From positions 1 through 7,376 of the forward strand of contig CALBAF010000539.1 in assembly GCA_937926415.1 (NCBI GenBank): 7,376 nucleotides of DNA, written 5' to 3'. The notes under the pieces are model-generated. The model made no database searches. It saw only the letters and a program-made list of their open reading frames with translations, and was not told where the DNA came from. Position 1 is the first letter of the stretch. Every line of letters starts with the position of its first letter. Shown here one piece after another: positions 5,379-7,376 of this stretch. The DNA is from an uncultured Actinomyces sp. (lineage in GTDB: Bacteria > Actinomycetota > Actinomycetes > Actinomycetales > Actinomycetaceae). A program made the translations under genes and the position numbers.

Positions 5379-5645
5379 TTCCCCCCGTTGGGTGGCGGTG
5401 AGGCTGTGGCGGCATGCCTCGCAGTCTCCAGAAATTTCGCACGTAATTCCCTTGAGGGTGCTTCAAACTGTGAACGTTGATCGTTGGGATTGCAACGTTT
5501 TCTGGTGCGCTTGAAAAATGACCGTTGGAAATTATGTGCGACATTTGTCTGGGCGCGCGCATGTGGGGCCGCATGCGGGGCGTCCGGGGCGCAGTGCTGT
5601 GAGGCGACTGCCTCGAGCAAAAGGGGAATTCCGCCTCGCCGCGGG

Positions 5646-5678
5646 CAAAACAAAAACCCCGAAGCGAATGCTTCGGGG
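5646..5678 (-). terminator. Intrinsic terminator of the tRNA cluster
   Basis: On the minus strand CCCCGAAGC pairs perfectly with GCTTCGGGG around an ATTC loop (5657-5678), followed by TTTTTGTTTTG (5656-5646). This is a textbook rho-independent terminator, six bases after the 3' end of tRNA-Phe, and it ends the Glu-Asp-Phe transcript. Confidence 0.95.
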
Positions 5679-5684
5679 AGTTGC

Positions 5685-5760
5685 TGGTGGCTCCGACCGG
5701 CGTCGATCCGGTGACCTTTCGATTTTCAGTCGAACGCTCTACCAACTGAGCTACAGAGCC
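5685..5760 (-). tRNA. tRNA-Phe (GAA)
   Basis: A full 76-nt cloverleaf on the minus strand. The acceptor 5' strand GGCTCTG pairs with CGGAGCC, with one G-U wobble. The anticodon stem TTCGA/TCGAA encloses loop CTGAAAA with anticodon GAA (5727-5725). The T arm carries GATCGACG between CCGG and CCGG. The discriminator is A and CCA is encoded (5687-5685). It is the last gene of the three-tRNA unit, directly before the terminator. Confidence 0.96.
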
Positions 5761-5787
5761 AAGACCTGAACCAAAAGGTCTGGTCGG

Positions 5788-5861
5788 CGACCCCGACGGG
5801 ACTTGAACCCGCGACCTCCGCCGTGACAGGGCGGCGCGCTAACCAACTGCGCTACGGGGCC
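5788..5861 (-). tRNA. tRNA-Asp (GTC)
   Basis: A full cloverleaf on the minus strand. Acceptor GGCCCCG pairs with CGGGGTC. Anticodon stem CCGCC/GGCGG encloses loop CTGTCAC with anticodon GTC (5827-5825). The T arm is GCGGG-TTCAAGT-CCCGT, and the discriminator is G. The next three bases are CCG, so CCA is not encoded and must be added after transcription, unlike its two neighbours. It is the middle gene of the cluster. Confidence 0.96.
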
Positions 5862-5910
5862 TTACAACAGGTAAGACCTATTGAATTGTTCCAATCACGA
5901 TTGCGACCGG

Positions 5911-5986
<76 letters not shown>

Positions 5987-6024
5987 CTATTTGGCCGTCG
6001 AACTGGCGTCCGAAGACGGGAGAT

Positions 6025-6054
6025 AGTTTAGGCAGAACGCGAGCGGAACGTCAA
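6025..6054 (-). promoter_or_regulatory. Promoter of the tRNA cluster
   Basis: On the minus strand TTGACG (6054-6049) and TAAACT (6030-6025) lie 18 bp apart, a good vegetative sigma promoter. Transcription would start near 6018, about 30 nt before tRNA-Glu, and would run through tRNA-Asp and tRNA-Phe to the terminator at 5678. Confidence 0.65.
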
Positions 6055-6137
6055 AACGAAATCAAGTGACAGCTAACACATTACTGAAAAATGTTGCAAT
6101 TGTGCGGAATTTCCAGGAATTCATCAGCTGTCCGACC

Positions 6138-6152
6138 TAGGCTTGATGCATG
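6138..6152 (+). promoter_or_regulatory. Candidate leaderless promoter of the mscS-family gene
   Basis: TAGGCT (6138-6143) fits the actinobacterial TAnnnT -10 form. Its last base lies seven positions before the ATG at 6150, the distance expected if transcription starts at the start codon itself. No convincing ribosome binding site precedes the ATG, which supports a leaderless message. No clear -35 is seen. Confidence 0.4.
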
Positions 6153-7376
6153 ACTATGACACCAGCACTCGGTGCCCTCGCCCAGGCCTCGGACGCCCTC
6201 ACACGGGCGATCGCCGACCCGCAATCGGGGGCGCAGACCGCCGTGGCCACGACGGTCGACCTCACCATCCTCATCCTCGGCCCGATCGTCGGTGCTCTCG
6301 TGGGTGTCGTCGTCTCGGTTGTCCTCTCCATCGTCGGACGCAAGGCTCTCGCGAAGTCCGCCATGGCCTCGTCGATCCTGGCGCGCGTACGCCGGCCGGG
6401 TCACTTCACCTTTGCTGCGTGGGGCGCGTGGATCGGCCTCGGCATTGCGCTGGTCAACCCCCACCTGTCCGACTGGGAAGGCTCGGCCATCACTGCCGTG
6501 CTGATGCGCATGTTCCTCATCATCGCCATCGGCTGCCTCACGTGGATGGGCTACGCCGCCGCGTGGGTCTTCGAGGACGCCGCCAAGGCACGCCAGAACG
6601 CTGACCAGGGCCGCTCGCGCCGCTTCGAAACCCGCGCGCAGGTGTTGCGTCGCTTCACCCAGGGGCTCATCGTCCTCATCGGCGTTGCCGCCGCCATCGG
6701 CACCTTCGAGGCCGCGCGCCACGCCATGACGACCATCTTGGCCTCCGCCGGTGTCATCTCCGTCATCTTCGGTCTCGCCGCCCAGCAGACCCTCGGCAAC
6801 GTCTTCGCGGGCATGCAGCTGGCGTTCACCGACGCAATCCGCGTGGGTGACGTCGTCGTCGCCGGCGAGAAGAAAGAAACCGGCTCCGTCGAGGAAATCA
6901 CGCTGTCCTACGTGGTCGTCCACATCTGGGACGAGCGTCGCCTCATCATCCCCTGCCGCTACTTCACCCAGACGCCCTTCGAGAACTGGACGCGCCGCGC
7001 CTCCGCGCAGCTCGGCACCGTCGAACTCAAGCTCGACTGGTCTGCCCCCATGGCGCTCATCCGCGCCAAGGTCGAACAGCTCCTGAACTCCACCGACCTG
7101 TGGGACGGGCGCACCTGGGGCGTGCAGGTCACCGACTCCACCGAGAACACGGTCACCGTGCGCGTCCTCGTCTCGGCGAAGAACTCCGGACACCTCTCCG
7201 ACCTGCGCGCCTACATGCGCGAGCAGCTCATCTCCTGGATCGTGGCCGAACAGCCGTGGGCGCGCCCCGTGCAGCGCATCGAGCCTCGCCAGACCGTCAC
7301 CGTCGAGCAGGACATGAGCCAGGAGCGCATCGCTCGCCTGGCCGCCGAGCTCGCCGGGATCTCCGGCACGAACGAG
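6150..7376 (+). CDS. MscS-family mechanosensitive ion channel (3' end outside window)
   Basis: A small-conductance mechanosensitive channel of the inner membrane that opens under membrane tension and releases solutes during osmotic downshock. The frame is open for 409 codons to the window edge without a stop. After a short N-terminus there are hydrophobic segments at about 37-63, 87-102, 115-140 and 170-188. The pore-lining segment follows at about 192-227: ASAGVISVIFGLAAQQTLGN, then VFAGMQLAF, the Gly and Ala-rich TM3 signature. The beta domain FTDAIRVGDVVVAGEKKETG, with VEEI, IWDERRLIIP and FENWTRR, comes next (228-283), then the C-terminal cytoplasmic alpha/beta domain. Extra N-terminal membrane helices compared with three-helix E. 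coli MscS are common in the family. I chose ATG 6150. ATG 6156 is a possible second start two codons later. It is divergent from the tRNA cluster and has host-like GC-rich codons. Confidence 0.9.
   Translation, partial: MTMTPALGALAQASDALTRAIADPQSGAQTAVATTVDLTILILGPIVGALVGVVVSVVLSIVGRKALAKSAMASSILARVRRPGHFTFAAWGAWIGLGIALVNPHLSDWEGSAITAVLMRMFLIIAIGCLTWMGYAAAWVFEDAAKARQNADQGRSRRFETRAQVLRRFTQGLIVLIGVAAAIGTFEAARHAMTTILASAGVISVIFGLAAQQTLGNVFAGMQLAFTDAIRVGDVVVAGEKKETGSVEEITLSYVVVHIWDERRLIIPCRYFTQTPFENWTRRASAQLGTVELKLDWSAPMALIRAKVEQLLNSTDLWDGRTWGVQVTDSTENTVTVRVLVSAKNSGHLSDLRAYMREQLISWIVAEQPWARPVQRIEPRQTVTVEQDMSQERIARLAAELAGISGTNE

Larger units (their letters stand above)
4977..5645. other. Gene-free stretch with several inverted repeats
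   Basis: About 670 bp between the small ORF and the tRNA terminator. Frames on both strands here have irregular codon use and atypical composition, so I accept none as coding. The left half holds a promoter-like element, a 13-bp inverted repeat and a terminator-like hairpin (listed separately). The right half holds a 13-bp imperfect inverted repeat (5318-5378). A tandem GTGTCGT lies at 5345-5351 and 5356-5362. The palindrome AACGTT occurs twice (5473-5478 and 5494-5499). No tmRNA, RNase P RNA or SRP RNA signature was recognised. Confidence 0.6.

Noticed and set aside
5121..5653. Overlapping frames of 119-141 codons on both strands left of the tRNAs
   Set aside because: Codon use is irregular, composition is rich in Arg, Cys, His and Pro, and the frames cross hairpins. 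None resembles a protein.
6081..7193. 370-codon frame on the minus strand opposite the MscS-family gene
   Set aside because: It is dominated by Asp, Glu, Gly and Ala, as expected for the antisense of a GC-rich gene. The plus strand shows clear MscS motifs across the same DNA.

Overview
The window looks like a chromosomal segment from a high-GC actinobacterium, probably of the Actinomycetaceae. The outer genes use almost only G or C in third codon positions. The Cas9 has the zinc-ribbon HNH spacing known from Actinomyces naeslundii Cas9. Promoter-like -10 boxes have the loose TAnnnT form, and one gene appears to be leaderless. The cas9 gene is clearly less GC-rich than its flanks, which fits horizontal acquisition.

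Layout from left to right: (1) the 5' end of an unidentified gene on the minus strand (1-110); (2) a tracrRNA gene on the plus strand (about 222-331), with an anti-repeat and three hairpins; (3) a complete type II-C cas9 (376-3813); (4) a cas1 gene cut off after about 60 recognisable codons (3816-4049), with no cas2; (5) a CRISPR array of ten 36-bp repeats and nine spacers of exactly 28 bp (4022-4633); (6) the 3' part of an unidentified gene (to 4884) with a one-base overlap to a 30-codon ORF (4884-4976); (7) a gene-free stretch of about 670 bp holding several inverted repeats and a possible small RNA; (8) a minus-strand tRNA cluster Glu-Asp-Phe with its own promoter and terminator; (9) the first 409 codons of an MscS-family mechanosensitive channel, running off the right edge.

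The CRISPR system appears able to interfere but not to adapt. All RuvC and HNH catalytic residues are present. The tracrRNA can pair over 17 consecutive positions with the crRNA repeat, with two G-U wobbles. Each repeat carries an extended -10 promoter (TGATATACT, or TGATACACT) at its crRNA-sense 3' end, so crRNAs can be made from within the array on the minus strand, as described for Neisseria type II-C. Cas1 is reduced to an N-terminal stub that ends inside the first repeat. The repeats have drifted apart in sequence, as expected if new repeat copies are no longer being made. The outermost right repeat has mutations only outside its promoter segment. The most notable feature is therefore a compact tracrRNA-Cas9-array locus that seems frozen after loss of its adaptation genes. 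A possible ~170-nt structured RNA at about 5024-5192 is the other item of interest.
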